From positions 1 through 64,000 of the forward strand of contig NZ_MAGP01000143.1 in NCBI RefSeq assembly GCF_002926165.1: DNA of 64,000 nt, given 5' to 3'. The stretch's first letter is position 1. Every line of letters begins with the position of its first letter. This document shows, one piece after another, positions 47,853-56,554 of this stretch. The notes under the pieces are model-generated. The model made no database searches. It saw nothing but the letters and a program-made list of their open reading frames with translations, and was not told the origin of the DNA. A program made the position numbers and the translations under genes. Origin of the DNA: Micromonospora chalcea (GTDB taxonomy: Bacteria; Actinomycetota; Actinomycetes; Mycobacteriales; Micromonosporaceae).

Positions 47853-50168
47853 GTGCCGCCCGTTCGCCCCTCCGACGCGACTCCCCCGAAACCCCGGCCG
47901 CCGTCCGGCGGACGACCGGGGTCCGATGTGGACGCCGAGGTGGTGCCGCTCCCGCCGGACGAGGGCGTCGTCGCCGGTCCGGAGTGGTCCGACGACGGGC
48001 CGGGCGAGACGCACCACCACAGCCGGTCCGTGCCGCACCACACCGAGGACCACACTCCGGCCGAGACGCAGGACGCCCCGGATCAGGCCCAGCAGGACGC
48101 CCGGGAACTGGCCGCCCGGTTCGAGGAGGAGAAGCCGGGACGGGTCCTCGCCGGCGGAGTCGGCTTCCTGTTCACCGGCGTCACCGTCGCGGTCGGGCTG
48201 CTGACGCTCTGGCAGGTGTTCTTCCCGCTGGCCCAGGGCAGCAAGTACTACCTCATCTTCTTCCTCGCCGGCGTCCTGCCGATGGTGTTCCTCGCGTACC
48301 CCTCGGGGGTGCGGCTGCGACGCACCAAGGCCGACGCGGTCGACGTGGACGACCGGCGCGGACCCACGCCCGTGGACTGGCTGCTGGCGCTCGCGGCGCT
48401 CGTGGTCTGCCTCTACCCGGTGCTGCCGGTCGCCGTCGGTGCGGGCGGCGGCGGGTACGACGCCTTCCTGGACCGGCAGGGCCTGCTGGACCCGCTGGAC
48501 GTGGCGTTCGGCACCGGGCTGCTGCTCCTGCTGCTGGAGGCGTGCCGGCGTACCACCGGGTGGATCCTGCCGGCGGTCTGCGTGCTGTTCCTCGGGTACG
48601 GCTACTACGGCGGGCTGCTGCCGCAGTCCTGGCCGGTGGCGCACGCGGGGCTCGACTTCGCGCAGCTGGTCGACGCGTTCTACAACTCCGACAGCGGCTT
48701 CTACGGCACGCCGCTGGACGTCGCCGCCTCGTACATCGTGCTGTTCACCATCTACGGCGCGGTGCTCGACCTGTCCGGCGCGGGCCGGTTCTTCGTGGAG
48801 CTGTCCGCCGCCGCGTTCCGCCGCTCCCGTACCGCCGCCGGGCGCACCGCCGTCGCGTCGGGTTTCCTGCTCGGCACGGTCTCCGGCTCCGGCGCCGCCA
48901 CCACCGTCAGCATCGGCGCGGTGACCTGGCCGATCCTGCGCCGCGCCGGCTACCCGGCCGAGCGCGCGGGCGGCATGCTCGCCGCCGCCGGTGTCGGGGC
49001 GATCCTGTCCCCGCCCACGCTCGGCGCGGCGGCGTTCATCATCGCCGAGTACCTGGGCGTGTCCTACCTGCAGGTGCTCGGCTGGGCCACGGTGCCGACG
49101 ATCCTCTACTACCTGGGCATCCTGTTCTCGGTCGAGATCGACGCGCGGCGTTCCGGGGTCCGTCCGGTGGTCATCGACAGCGGCTCGGCCTGGCGGTTGC
49201 TGGCCCGTTTCGGCTACCACTTCCTCTCGCTCCTCGTGATCATCGTGGTGCTGGCGCTCGGCGCGTCGGCGATGCGGGCGGTGGTCGTCGCCACCGTGAT
49301 CGCGGCGGCGCTGTCCTTCCTGGACCAGCGGCACCGCCTCACGCCGGCCCGGCTGGTGGCGGCGCTGCGCGACGGCGTACGCGGGGTGCTCGCGGTGAGC
49401 GCCGTGTGCGCCGCGGCCGGCATCATCACCGCCACCACCACGAAGACCGGGCTCGGGCCGCAGGCCGCCTCGCTGCTGATCAGCGGCGCGCAGGCGGTCA
49501 GCTCGGAGCCCGCCGTGGTGCTGGCGCTGACCGCCCTGCGCGCCGCCGTCGCGCTCAGCCTGCTGGGCCTCGCCGTGCCGGTCACCGCGTCCTTCGTCAT
49601 CGGCTGGGTGATCATCGGCCCGGCGCTGCTGAACCTGGGTGTCGAGGCGCCCGCCGCGGCCATGTTCGTCTTCTACTTCGCGGTGCTGTCCGAGGTCTCG
49701 CCGCCGACCGCGCTCGCCGCGGTCGCCGCCGCCGCGGTCACCGGCGGCCGCCTGGTGCCGACCATGTGGCAGACCCTGCGGTACGCGCTGCCGGCGTACC
49801 TGATCCCGCTGGCCTTCGTGATCACGCCGACCGGCCTCGGACTGCTCGGCATCGGCGGGCCCGGGCGGATCGTGACGGCCGGCCTGGTCTCCGCGCTCGG
49901 CGTGGCGGTGCTGGCGGTCGCGGCCGGCGGCTGGCTGCCGGGCGTGGGCCCGGCCGGCGCGCCGGAGCGGATCCTCGGCGCGATCGCCGGGCTGGTCCTG
50001 CTCTGGCTGGAACCGCTGCCCATGGCGATCGGCGCGGCGCTCGCCGCGCTCACGGTCGCGGGCGTGTACGTCCGACGTGGCGCCGCCGGGCACCCCGGCC
50101 GCCCGGCGGTCGAAGAATCCGTGGATCTTGGGGAGGAGAGAGAGTGGGACGGATCGACGCGAGGATAG
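47853..50168 (+). CDS. TRAP transporter fused permease (4TM/12TM, TAXI type)
   Basis: A 771-residue membrane protein. The GTG at 47853 is preferred over upstream starts because the promoter-like TATCGT ends 8 nt before it and the protein then has a normal polar head. That head (about 85 residues) has a His/Asp/Glu cluster (GETHHHSRSVPHHTEDH), an odd addition. Then come many hydrophobic segments; typical fused-TRAP marks are DAFYNSDSGFYGTPLDVAASYIVLFTIYGAVL, LLGTVSGSGAATTVSIGAVTWP and GAILSPPTLGAAAFIIAEYLGVSYLQV. It imports an organic acid or similar solute with a sodium or proton gradient. The TAXI gene starts 25 nt before its stop. Confidence 0.9.
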   Translation: MPPVRPSDATPPKPRPPSGGRPGSDVDAEVVPLPPDEGVVAGPEWSDDGPGETHHHSRSVPHHTEDHTPAETQDAPDQAQQDARELAARFEEEKPGRVLAGGVGFLFTGVTVAVGLLTLWQVFFPLAQGSKYYLIFFLAGVLPMVFLAYPSGVRLRRTKADAVDVDDRRGPTPVDWLLALAALVVCLYPVLPVAVGAGGGGYDAFLDRQGLLDPLDVAFGTGLLLLLLEACRRTTGWILPAVCVLFLGYGYYGGLLPQSWPVAHAGLDFAQLVDAFYNSDSGFYGTPLDVAASYIVLFTIYGAVLDLSGAGRFFVELSAAAFRRSRTAAGRTAVASGFLLGTVSGSGAATTVSIGAVTWPILRRAGYPAERAGGMLAAAGVGAILSPPTLGAAAFIIAEYLGVSYLQVLGWATVPTILYYLGILFSVEIDARRSGVRPVVIDSGSAWRLLARFGYHFLSLLVIIVVLALGASAMRAVVVATVIAAALSFLDQRHRLTPARLVAALRDGVRGVLAVSAVCAAAGIITATTTKTGLGPQAASLLISGAQAVSSEPAVVLALTALRAAVALSLLGLAVPVTASFVIGWVIIGPALLNLGVEAPAAAMFVFYFAVLSEVSPPTALAAVAAAAVTGGRLVPTMWQTLRYALPAYLIPLAFVITPTGLGLLGIGGPGRIVTAGLVSALGVAVLAVAAGGWLPGVGPAGAPERILGAIAGLVLLWLEPLPMAIGAALAALTVAGVYVRRGAAGHPGRPAVEESVDLGEEREWDGSTRG

Positions 50169-51163
50169 TGGCGGGTGTCGGGGCGTTTGTCCTGGTCGCC
50201 GCCGGTGCCGCCGGCTGCGGGGGCCGTCAGGACGGCGCGGCGAAGGACGACGCCGCCCGCGAGGTCAGCTGCAAGGTCACCAAGGACACCCGGGTCGGTA
50301 TCGCCACCGGCAACGCCACCGGCGTCTACTACGTGGTCGGCAACGCGCTCGCCGGTGAGCTGAGCAAGACCACCGACGGCAAGCTCACCGGGACGGCCGC
50401 CGAGACGGGCGCCTCGGTGCAGAACGTCGAACAGCTCGTCGCCGGCCAGTACGACGTGGCGTTCTCCCTGTTCGACACCGCTGTCAACGCGGTGCAGGGC
50501 AAGGGGAGCTTCACCGCGCCGCAGCCGGTCAAGGCGCTGGCCCGGATCTACGACAACTACACCCAGGTGGTCGTACGGGCCGACGCGGGCATCACGTCGG
50601 TGGCCGACATGAAGGGCAAGAAGATCTCCACCGGCTCACCGAAGTCCGGCACCGAGGTCATCGCCAACCGGCTGCTCACCGCCGCCGGGCTGGACCCGGC
50701 GAAGGACGTCCAGGCGCAGCGGCTGGACCTCACCAAGACCGTCGACGGCATGAAGGACGGCAGCATCGACGGCTTCTTCTGGTCCGGCGGCGTACCGACC
50801 GGCGGCGTCACCGACCTGTTCACCACGTCCGGCGACAAGGTGAAGTTCGTCGACATCACTCCGCTGCTGCCGAAGATGGCCGAGCTGAACCCGGCGTACC
50901 AGGCGGGCACCATCGGCAAGGACATCTACCGGACCCCGGCCGACGTGCCCACCATCGTGGTGCCGAACGTGCTGCTGGTGCGGGACAACCTCGACGCCGA
51001 CGTGGCCTGCGCGATCACCCGGACGGTGTTCGAGTCCAAGGACGCCCTGGCCCAGGCGAACCCGGCGGCGAAGGGCATCGAGCTGGGCAACGCCCGCAAG
51101 ACCGACCCGGTGCCGCTGCACCGCGGCGCGGAGCGGGCACTGAGCGACCTCGGCGCGAGCTGA
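50144..51163 (+). CDS. TAXI-family TRAP solute-binding lipoprotein, first copy
   Basis: A 339-residue lipoprotein from a GTG at 50144, with GGGGAGGAGAG upstream inside the permease gene. Signal VGRIDARIVAGVGAFVLVAAG, lipobox GAAGC. TAXI marks: VGIATGNATGVYYVVGNALAG, TAAETGASVQNVEQLVAGQYDVAF, ARIYDNYTQVVVRADAGI, GKKISTGSPKSGTEVIANRLL and DGFFWSGGVPTGGV. It delivers substrate (often glutamate-like or other carboxylates in the family) to the fused permease. A 25-nt overlap couples it to the permease. Confidence 0.93.
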   Translation: MGRIDARIVAGVGAFVLVAAGAAGCGGRQDGAAKDDAAREVSCKVTKDTRVGIATGNATGVYYVVGNALAGELSKTTDGKLTGTAAETGASVQNVEQLVAGQYDVAFSLFDTAVNAVQGKGSFTAPQPVKALARIYDNYTQVVVRADAGITSVADMKGKKISTGSPKSGTEVIANRLLTAAGLDPAKDVQAQRLDLTKTVDGMKDGSIDGFFWSGGVPTGGVTDLFTTSGDKVKFVDITPLLPKMAELNPAYQAGTIGKDIYRTPADVPTIVVPNVLLVRDNLDADVACAITRTVFESKDALAQANPAAKGIELGNARKTDPVPLHRGAERALSDLGAS

Positions 51164-51170
51164 CCTGAAC

Positions 51171-51204
51171 GGGCCGGGTCCGGACGCGCGTCCGGGCCCG
51201 GCCC
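51171..51204 (+). terminator. Strong hairpin between TAXI and kinase genes
   Basis: A 16-bp stem with one mismatch (GGGCCGGGTCCGGACG / CGTCCGGGCCCGGCCC) and almost no loop, 8 bp after the TAXI stop and 24 bp before the kinase GTG. It may lower or end transcription into the signalling genes, or protect the transport mRNA end. Confidence 0.55.
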
Positions 51205-51227
51205 GCCCGACCCGACCGGAGACCACC

Positions 51228-53591
51228 GTGCCGCTGCCCCACCCGGCTCGCGTACGCCGGCACCACCGCTCCGCGGACCGCACCGGACGCCTGCGCTCGG
51301 TCCGCGTCCAACTGCTGGCCCCGATCCTGGTCGCCACGGCCGGGCTGGTCGTGCTGGGGGCGGCGCAGACCGACGCCGCGCTGGACGCGTCCGCCGACGC
51401 CGACCGGGCGCGCGTGCTGGCCGGCACCGCCACCGCGACCGTACGTCTGGTGCACGAGCTGGAACGCGAACTGGGCGAGACGGCCGCGTTGCGCCAGCGC
51501 GGCGGTACGTCCGGCCGCCCACTCGTGGACGCGCAGCGCCGCCGGGTCGACACGGCCGTGGAGCGCTACCGCTCGGCGCAGGGTGACGCGCGCCGGGCCG
51601 CCCCGGACCTGGCGGGGGTGCTGGACGACGCGCGCGGGCGCTTGGAGCAACTCGCGCCGACCCGGGACCTGACGATGGCCGGTGAGCGCGGCGACCCGGC
51701 GTACGTGTCGCTCGTGGAGTCCCTGCTCGCGGTCGCGGACGCGCTGCCCAGTCAACTCCGGGACGCCGACCTGGCCAACCAGGCCCGTGAGGTGGCCTCG
51801 GTGGCCGCCCAGGAGCACCTGTCCGCGCTGGAGCGCGACCTGCTGCGGGCGGTGTTCGTCAGAGGCGGACTGGAACGCGGCGAGCTGGCCCGGCTGGGCC
51901 GGCTGCGGGGCGCCCGGGAGCAGCGGCAGGCCGAGTTCCTGCGGATCGCCTCCGCCCCGGCGAACGCTGCCTGGTACCGGCTGGTCGACGGCGCCGACGT
52001 GACCACGGCCCGGCGGATGCGCGACGCGATGCTCGACACCGACGGCGCGCCGGACGCGCTGAAGACCGACGGCGACGCCTGGTACGTGGCGCAGAGCGGC
52101 GCGATCCGCCGGTACAACCTGCTCGGCCGGGACCTGTCCGACGGGCTGGACCGGGACGCGGCCGACCTGGCCGCCGCGGCCCGGCTGCGCGCGGTGCTGA
52201 CCGCCGGGGCGACGAGCACCGTCGCGCTCGGCTCGCTCGTCACCGCCGTACTGCTCGCGGTGCGCACCAGCCGCCGGTTGCGCCGGCTGCGGGTGGCCGC
52301 GCTGACCATGGCGAACCGGGAACTGCCGGAGCGGATCACCGCGATCGCGGCGGGCGAGCGGGCGCCGGCGGATGGTCCGGCGACCCGGATGACCGACGGG
52401 ATCCGGCGCGGTCAGGACGAGGTGGCGCAGGTCGCCGAGGCGTTCGACACGGTGAACCGGGCCGCGCTGCGGCTCGCCGGGCAGCAGGCCGAGTTGCGGC
52501 TGGACGTGACCCGGATGGCGGAGGCGCTGGCCCGGCGCATCCGGACGCTGATCACCCGGCAGTTGCGGCTGCTCGACGACTTCGAGCGCGAGGAGACCGA
52601 CCCGGACGCGCTGGCCCGGCTCTTCGCGCTGGACCACCTGGCCGCCCGGCTGCGGCGCAACGGGGAGAACCTGCTGGTCCTCGCCGGTGGCGAGCCGGGC
52701 CGGGGGCACGAGGGCGCGTTGCTGCTGGACGACGTGGCACGGGCGGCGGCCTCCGAGATCGAGGACTATCCGCGGGTGGAGATCGACGTGCCGACCGCGG
52801 CGGTGCACGGCGCTGCGGCCGGCAACCTGGTGCATCTGCTGGCCGAGTTGCTGGAGAACGCCACCGTCTACTCGCCGCCGGAGGCCCGGGTGCTGGTGGA
52901 CGGCCGGCGCACCGTCGACGGGCTGGTGCTGCGCGTGCACGACCAGGGCATCGGCATCAGCGAGAGCCGGCTGGCCGAGATCAACGAACGGCTCGCCGCG
53001 CCGGCCACCCTGTCCAGCGCCGCCGCCGGCAGCATGGGCCTGCACGTGGTGGCCCACCTGGCCGCCCGGCACGGGATCCGGGTGCAGTTGCACAACCCTG
53101 GCACCGGCACGGTGGCGCAGGTGGACGTACCGGAGTCGGTGCTGACCCGGGTCGAGTCGGTGGCGTCCCGGCCGCCGGCCGAGCGGCGCCCGCACGGGCG
53201 CGGCGCGCCGTGGTTCAAGAACGCGCCCGTCCTGCGGCCGCAGGGCGGTTCCCGCGACCTGGTCACCAGCGCCCCGACGGCCGGCGGGCCGGCGCGCGGC
53301 GTGGCCACGGTCCGGGCGCCGGGTGGCGCGCTGCTGGCGCCGAGCGCGGCGTGGATCCGGCCGGTGAGCGTGCCACCGGCGCCGGTGTCGACCACCGCCG
53401 CCGGGCTGCCCCGGCGGCCGGTGGGCGGGCATCTGCCGGGACCGATGCCCGCCGCCACCGCGCCGCCGCCCGCGACCGACCTGCTCGACCCCGAAGTGGT
53501 ACGCGCCCGGCTGTCCGCCCTCGCCGAGGGGGTGGCCAGCGCGACGCGCCGTGCCCCGAACACCACACCACCCAACGGGAGAAGACCATGA
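51228..53591 (+). CDS. NIT-domain sensor histidine kinase-like protein (CvnA-like)
   Basis: A 787-residue membrane sensor. A first helix at about 25-45 (VQLLAPILVATAGLVVLGA) and a second near 325-345 bound an external nitrate/nitrite-sensing (NIT) type all-helical domain (LVHELERELGETAALRQRGG; SLLAVADALPSQLRDADLANQ). HAMP at about 345-420, then a helix with FALDHLAARLRRNGENLLVLAGG, and an ATPase domain with N-box AELLENATVYSPPE, G-box DQGIGISESRLAEIN and GSMGLHVVAHLAARHGI. A Pro/Ala-rich tail of about 130 residues follows. This is the CvnA layout of streptomycete conservons. The next gene (roadblock) overlaps its stop; no response regulator is present. Confidence 0.88.
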   Translation: MPLPHPARVRRHHRSADRTGRLRSVRVQLLAPILVATAGLVVLGAAQTDAALDASADADRARVLAGTATATVRLVHELERELGETAALRQRGGTSGRPLVDAQRRRVDTAVERYRSAQGDARRAAPDLAGVLDDARGRLEQLAPTRDLTMAGERGDPAYVSLVESLLAVADALPSQLRDADLANQAREVASVAAQEHLSALERDLLRAVFVRGGLERGELARLGRLRGAREQRQAEFLRIASAPANAAWYRLVDGADVTTARRMRDAMLDTDGAPDALKTDGDAWYVAQSGAIRRYNLLGRDLSDGLDRDAADLAAAARLRAVLTAGATSTVALGSLVTAVLLAVRTSRRLRRLRVAALTMANRELPERITAIAAGERAPADGPATRMTDGIRRGQDEVAQVAEAFDTVNRAALRLAGQQAELRLDVTRMAEALARRIRTLITRQLRLLDDFEREETDPDALARLFALDHLAARLRRNGENLLVLAGGEPGRGHEGALLLDDVARAAASEIEDYPRVEIDVPTAAVHGAAAGNLVHLLAELLENATVYSPPEARVLVDGRRTVDGLVLRVHDQGIGISESRLAEINERLAAPATLSSAAAGSMGLHVVAHLAARHGIRVQLHNPGTGTVAQVDVPESVLTRVESVASRPPAERRPHGRGAPWFKNAPVLRPQGGSRDLVTSAPTAGGPARGVATVRAPGGALLAPSAAWIRPVSVPPAPVSTTAAGLPRRPVGGHLPGPMPAATAPPPATDLLDPEVVRARLSALAEGVASATRRAPNTTPPNGRRP

Positions 53592-53980
53592 ATCCACCCG
53601 CTTCCACCGGGCTCGACTGGCTGCTGGCGAACTTCGCCGAGCAGGTGCCGGACGTCTCGCACGCGCTCGCGGTCTCCGAGGACGGACTGCGGCTGGCGTC
53701 CTCGCCGGATCTCTCCCCGGACCAGGTCGACCAGCTCTCGGCGGTGATCAGCGGCTTGGCGAGCCTTACCGTGGGCGCGGCCCGGCTGATGTCCGCCGGC
53801 CGGGTACGCCAGCAGATCGTCGACATGGACGGCGGTGTGATGCTGGTGATGGCGGTCGGGGAACGGGCGCTGCTCGGCGTGCTGGCCGCGCCCGGCTGCG
53901 ACCTGGGCCAGATCGGTTACGAGACGGCGACGCTGGTGCAGCGGGTGGCGGAGGCGCTGGAACCGGCGGTCCGCCGGTGA
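53588..53980 (+). CDS. Roadblock/LC7 domain protein (CvnB-like)
   Basis: A 130-residue single-domain protein. The roadblock fold is shown by LDWLLANFAEQVPDVSHALAVSEDGLRLASS, DQLSAVISGLASLTVGAARLM and QQIVDMDGGVMLVMAVGERALLGVLAAPGCDLGQIGYET. Such proteins regulate small GTPases, but neither the DUF742 protein nor the GTPase (CvnC, CvnD) that normally follow are here. It overlaps the kinase by 4 nt (ATGA) and the next TAXI gene by 4 nt (GTGA), so all three must be translated together. Confidence 0.92.
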   Translation: MNPPASTGLDWLLANFAEQVPDVSHALAVSEDGLRLASSPDLSPDQVDQLSAVISGLASLTVGAARLMSAGRVRQQIVDMDGGVMLVMAVGERALLGVLAAPGCDLGQIGYETATLVQRVAEALEPAVRR

Positions 53981-54960
53981 GCGGCCGCCCGGCGCGGCTG
54001 GTGGCGGCGCTGCTGGCGACGGTGCTGGCGACGGTGCTGGTGGCCGGTTGCGGCGCCGAGGACACCACTGGGCAGGCGTGGCACGGCGGGCGGATCTTCC
54101 TGGCCACCGGCAACACCACAGGCGTCTACTACCAGCTCGGCGGCGGGTACGCCGATCTGATCACCCGGCACGTGCCCGGGTACGAGGCGCGCGCGGAGCC
54201 GACCGGCGCGTCGGTGGAGAACATCACCCGGGTGGCCGGCGGCGACATGGAGATCGCGTTCAGCCTGGCCGACACGGCGGCGGACGCGGTCGACGGCCGC
54301 GGGGCGTTCGACAAGCAACCGCAGCCGGTACGTGCGCTGGCCCGCGTCTACAGCAACTACACGCACGTGATCGTCCGCAGCGACGGCAAGATCAACAGCT
54401 TCGCCGACCTGCGCGGCAAGCGCGTCTCGACCGGTTCGCCGAAGTCCGGGACCGACATCATCGCCGGGCGTCTGCTCACCGCCGGCGGCATCGACCCGAA
54501 CACCGGCATCCAGCGGCTCAACCTGTCGTTGCCGGAGACGGTCAAGCGGATGCGGGCGAACACGCTGGACGCCATGTTCTTCTCCGGCGGCCTGCCCACG
54601 CCCGGTGTGAAGGACCTGCTCTCCTCCGCGCCCGGGAAGTTCCGGCTGCTGCCGCTGAACGACCTGATCGAGCCGTTGAGCGCCCGGTTCGGCGGCGTCT
54701 ACACCACCGCCACGCTGCCGAAGGAGGTCTACGGCACGGCCGAGCCGACGCCCACCATCACGGTGGCGAACGTGATCCTGGTGGCGGCGGACATGCCGGA
54801 GCAACTCGCGTACGACCTGACCCGGGTGCTCTTCACCTGGCAGGGCGATCTGATCCAGGTGCATCCGGAGGCGGCGAACTTCAACCGGGCCAGCGCGGCC
54901 GCGACCGGCCCGATCCCGCTGCACCCGGGCGCGGCCCGGTTCTACCGCGACGGCGGCTGA
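53977..54960 (+). CDS. TAXI-family solute-binding lipoprotein, second copy
   Basis: A 327-residue lipoprotein from a GTG at 53977. Signal ARLVAALLATVLATVLVAGC ends in lipobox VAGC. It shares with the first TAXI protein GNTTGVYYQLGGGYADLI, PTGASVENITRVAGGDMEIAFSLADTAADAVDG, ARVYSNYTHVIVRSDG and RVSTGSPKSGTDIIAGRLLTAGGIDP. The two are clearly homologous, yet this one has no permease of its own and is fused by overlap to the sensor genes. I infer that it senses the solute for the kinase, or competes for the same permease. Confidence 0.92.
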   Translation: MSGRPARLVAALLATVLATVLVAGCGAEDTTGQAWHGGRIFLATGNTTGVYYQLGGGYADLITRHVPGYEARAEPTGASVENITRVAGGDMEIAFSLADTAADAVDGRGAFDKQPQPVRALARVYSNYTHVIVRSDGKINSFADLRGKRVSTGSPKSGTDIIAGRLLTAGGIDPNTGIQRLNLSLPETVKRMRANTLDAMFFSGGLPTPGVKDLLSSAPGKFRLLPLNDLIEPLSARFGGVYTTATLPKEVYGTAEPTPTITVANVILVAADMPEQLAYDLTRVLFTWQGDLIQVHPEAANFNRASAAATGPIPLHPGAARFYRDGG

Positions 54961-54976
54961 GCGCGGCGCGGCCCCG

Positions 54977-55516
54977 CTACGGCGTCCAGTCGCGCCGCAG
55001 CAGACCGTAGAGCGCCATGTCGGCGAAGCCGTCGCCGTCGTACTCGCGGTCGCGCTGGGTGCCCTCGTGGACGAAGCCGCACCGCTCGGCGGTACGCCGC
55101 ATGGCCGTGTTGCCGGCCAGCGTCTCGATCTCCAGGCGCCGCAGGTTGCGGTTGCGGAAGCCGTACCGGCAGAGCAGCCGGATCACCTCGGTGCCGTAGC
55201 CCTGGCCGCGCGCCTCGGGGAGCAGCGTGATGCCGAGGTGGGCGAGCCCGTCGAAGGTGTTGATCCCCCACAGCACGCCGGTGCCGAGGAACGTGCCGTC
55301 GGCGACGGTCTCGGCCAGCAGTGACACCGGAGCGCCGGCTTCCGGCTGTTCGGCGGCGCGCTTCTCCAGCCGGGCCCGGACCTGCCCGACATGGTGCGGC
55401 AGGAACGGCTCGTCGTCGGTGATCAGGTGCAGCTCCGGGTCGCTGTGCAGGCGGAACAGGTCCGGCGCGTCGTCGGGGGTGGGAGGGCGCAGACGGACGC
55501 GCTCGGTGGCGAACAT
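54977..55516 (-). CDS. GNAT-family N-acetyltransferase (RimJ/RimL type)
   Basis: A 179-residue protein: MFATERVRLRPPTPDDAPDLFRLHSDPEL at the start, acetyl-CoA loop LPEARGQGYGTEVIRLLCRYGF and RRLEIETLAGNTAMRRTAERCGFVHEGTQRD, all standard for RimL-like enzymes. It converges on the TAXI gene (16 bp apart) and is divergent from the ABC exporter. The acceptor is unknown. Confidence 0.87.
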   Translation of the reverse strand: MFATERVRLRPPTPDDAPDLFRLHSDPELHLITDDEPFLPHHVGQVRARLEKRAAEQPEAGAPVSLLAETVADGTFLGTGVLWGINTFDGLAHLGITLLPEARGQGYGTEVIRLLCRYGFRNRNLRRLEIETLAGNTAMRRTAERCGFVHEGTQRDREYDGDGFADMALYGLLRRDWTP

Positions 55517-55560
55517 GCCGCGACGCTAGCGGCGACGGAGCGGGTCGGCAATCGGATTTG

Positions 55561-55590
55561 GCCACCCTACCGACCGGTCGGTAGGGTGGC
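55561..55590. promoter_or_regulatory. 30-bp perfect palindrome, TetR operator over a leaderless promoter
   Basis: GCCACCCTACCGACC is followed directly by its exact complement. The centre ACCGACCGGTCGGT is a classic TetR-type half-site pair. Inside the right arm, TAGGGT (55582-55587) is a -10 box that ends 7 nt before the ATG at 55595, and TTGGCC (55558-55563), 18 bp upstream, is the -35. A bound repressor would cover the whole core promoter. The TetR gene is third in the operon, so autorepression is expected. Confidence 0.8.
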
Positions 55591-55594
55591 TGGC

Positions 55595-56518
55595 ATGACC
55601 CCGCTCGTCCTCGCCTCCGCCCTGACCAAGACCTACGGGACACGCGACGCCCTGCGCGCGCTCGACCTCGCCGTCGCGCCGGGCAGCCGGTTCGTCGTGC
55701 TCGGCCACAACGGCGCCGGCAAGTCCACGCTGCTGGAGATCATCGCCACCCTGCGCACCCCGACCTCGGGCTCGGTGCGCGTCGGCGGCTTCGACACCGT
55801 GACGCAGGCGCGGGACGCGCGTCGCCTGATCGGCCTGGCGCCGCAGTCGAACGCGCTGGACCCCCTCGCCACCCCGGCGGAGGTGCTCGACTTCCACGGC
55901 GTGGCGCTCGGGCTCGGCCGCCGGCAGCGGGCCCGCCGCACGCGGGAACTCGTCGACCTGTTCGGGCTGGGCGAGCACCGCTCGTCCCGGGTGGCCAAGC
56001 TCTCCGGCGGCACCCGCCGCAAGCTGGACCTGGCGGTGGCGCTCGTCGCCGAGCCCGCAGTGGTGATCCTGGACGAGCCGACCACCGGCCTGGACCCGCT
56101 CGCACGCATCGACTTCTGGACCGAGCTGACCCGCCTCAACCACAGCGGCACCTCGCTGCTCATCTCGACCCAGGACCTGCACGAGGCCGACGTGCTGGCC
56201 ACGGAGATCGCCGTGCTACGGGACGGCCGGGTGGTCGCCCAGGGCCCACCGGCGTCGCTCAAGGGGCGCGTCGGCGCCCGAACGCTCACGCTCGACCTGT
56301 CCGACGCCGCCGCCGCGACCGCGCTCGTCGCCGCGTCCGAAGCCGGGTTCCGCGCCGACCCCGACCACCTGGACCGGGTACGCCTCAGCGTCCCCGACGA
56401 CCCCCGCGCGCTGACCGCTGCCCTGCACGAAGCCGGCGCGATCGCCGCCGACATCACCCGGCTCCATCTCGCCGAGCCCTCCCTCGACGACGTCTTCGTC
56501 GCCCTCGCCGCCCGCTGA
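55595..56518 (+). CDS. ABC transporter ATPase, DrrA/CcmA type
   Basis: A 307-residue ATPase. Walker A GHNGAGKSTLLEII near 40, Q-loop LIGLAPQSNALDP, signature KLSGGTRRKLDLAVALV, Walker B AVVILDEPTTGLDP and switch region LISTQDLHEADVL where the His is replaced by Gln. The DrrA-type C-terminus ends EPSLDDVFVALAAR. The ATG is read from a leaderless transcript. It pairs with the permease 36 bp downstream; the efflux cargo is probably also the inducer of the TetR repressor. Confidence 0.92.
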   Translation: MTPLVLASALTKTYGTRDALRALDLAVAPGSRFVVLGHNGAGKSTLLEIIATLRTPTSGSVRVGGFDTVTQARDARRLIGLAPQSNALDPLATPAEVLDFHGVALGLGRRQRARRTRELVDLFGLGEHRSSRVAKLSGGTRRKLDLAVALVAEPAVVILDEPTTGLDPLARIDFWTELTRLNHSGTSLLISTQDLHEADVLATEIAVLRDGRVVAQGPPASLKGRVGARTLTLDLSDAAAATALVAASEAGFRADPDHLDRVRLSVPDDPRALTAALHEAGAIAADITRLHLAEPSLDDVFVALAAR

Positions 56519-56554
56519 GGCGCGCCCCCACCGCACCCCGAAAGGCCCGACACC

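Noticed and set aside
51228..53980. A complete streptomycete-type conservon (cvnABCD)
   Set aside because: Only the kinase and roadblock genes are present; no DUF742 or GTPase gene follows.
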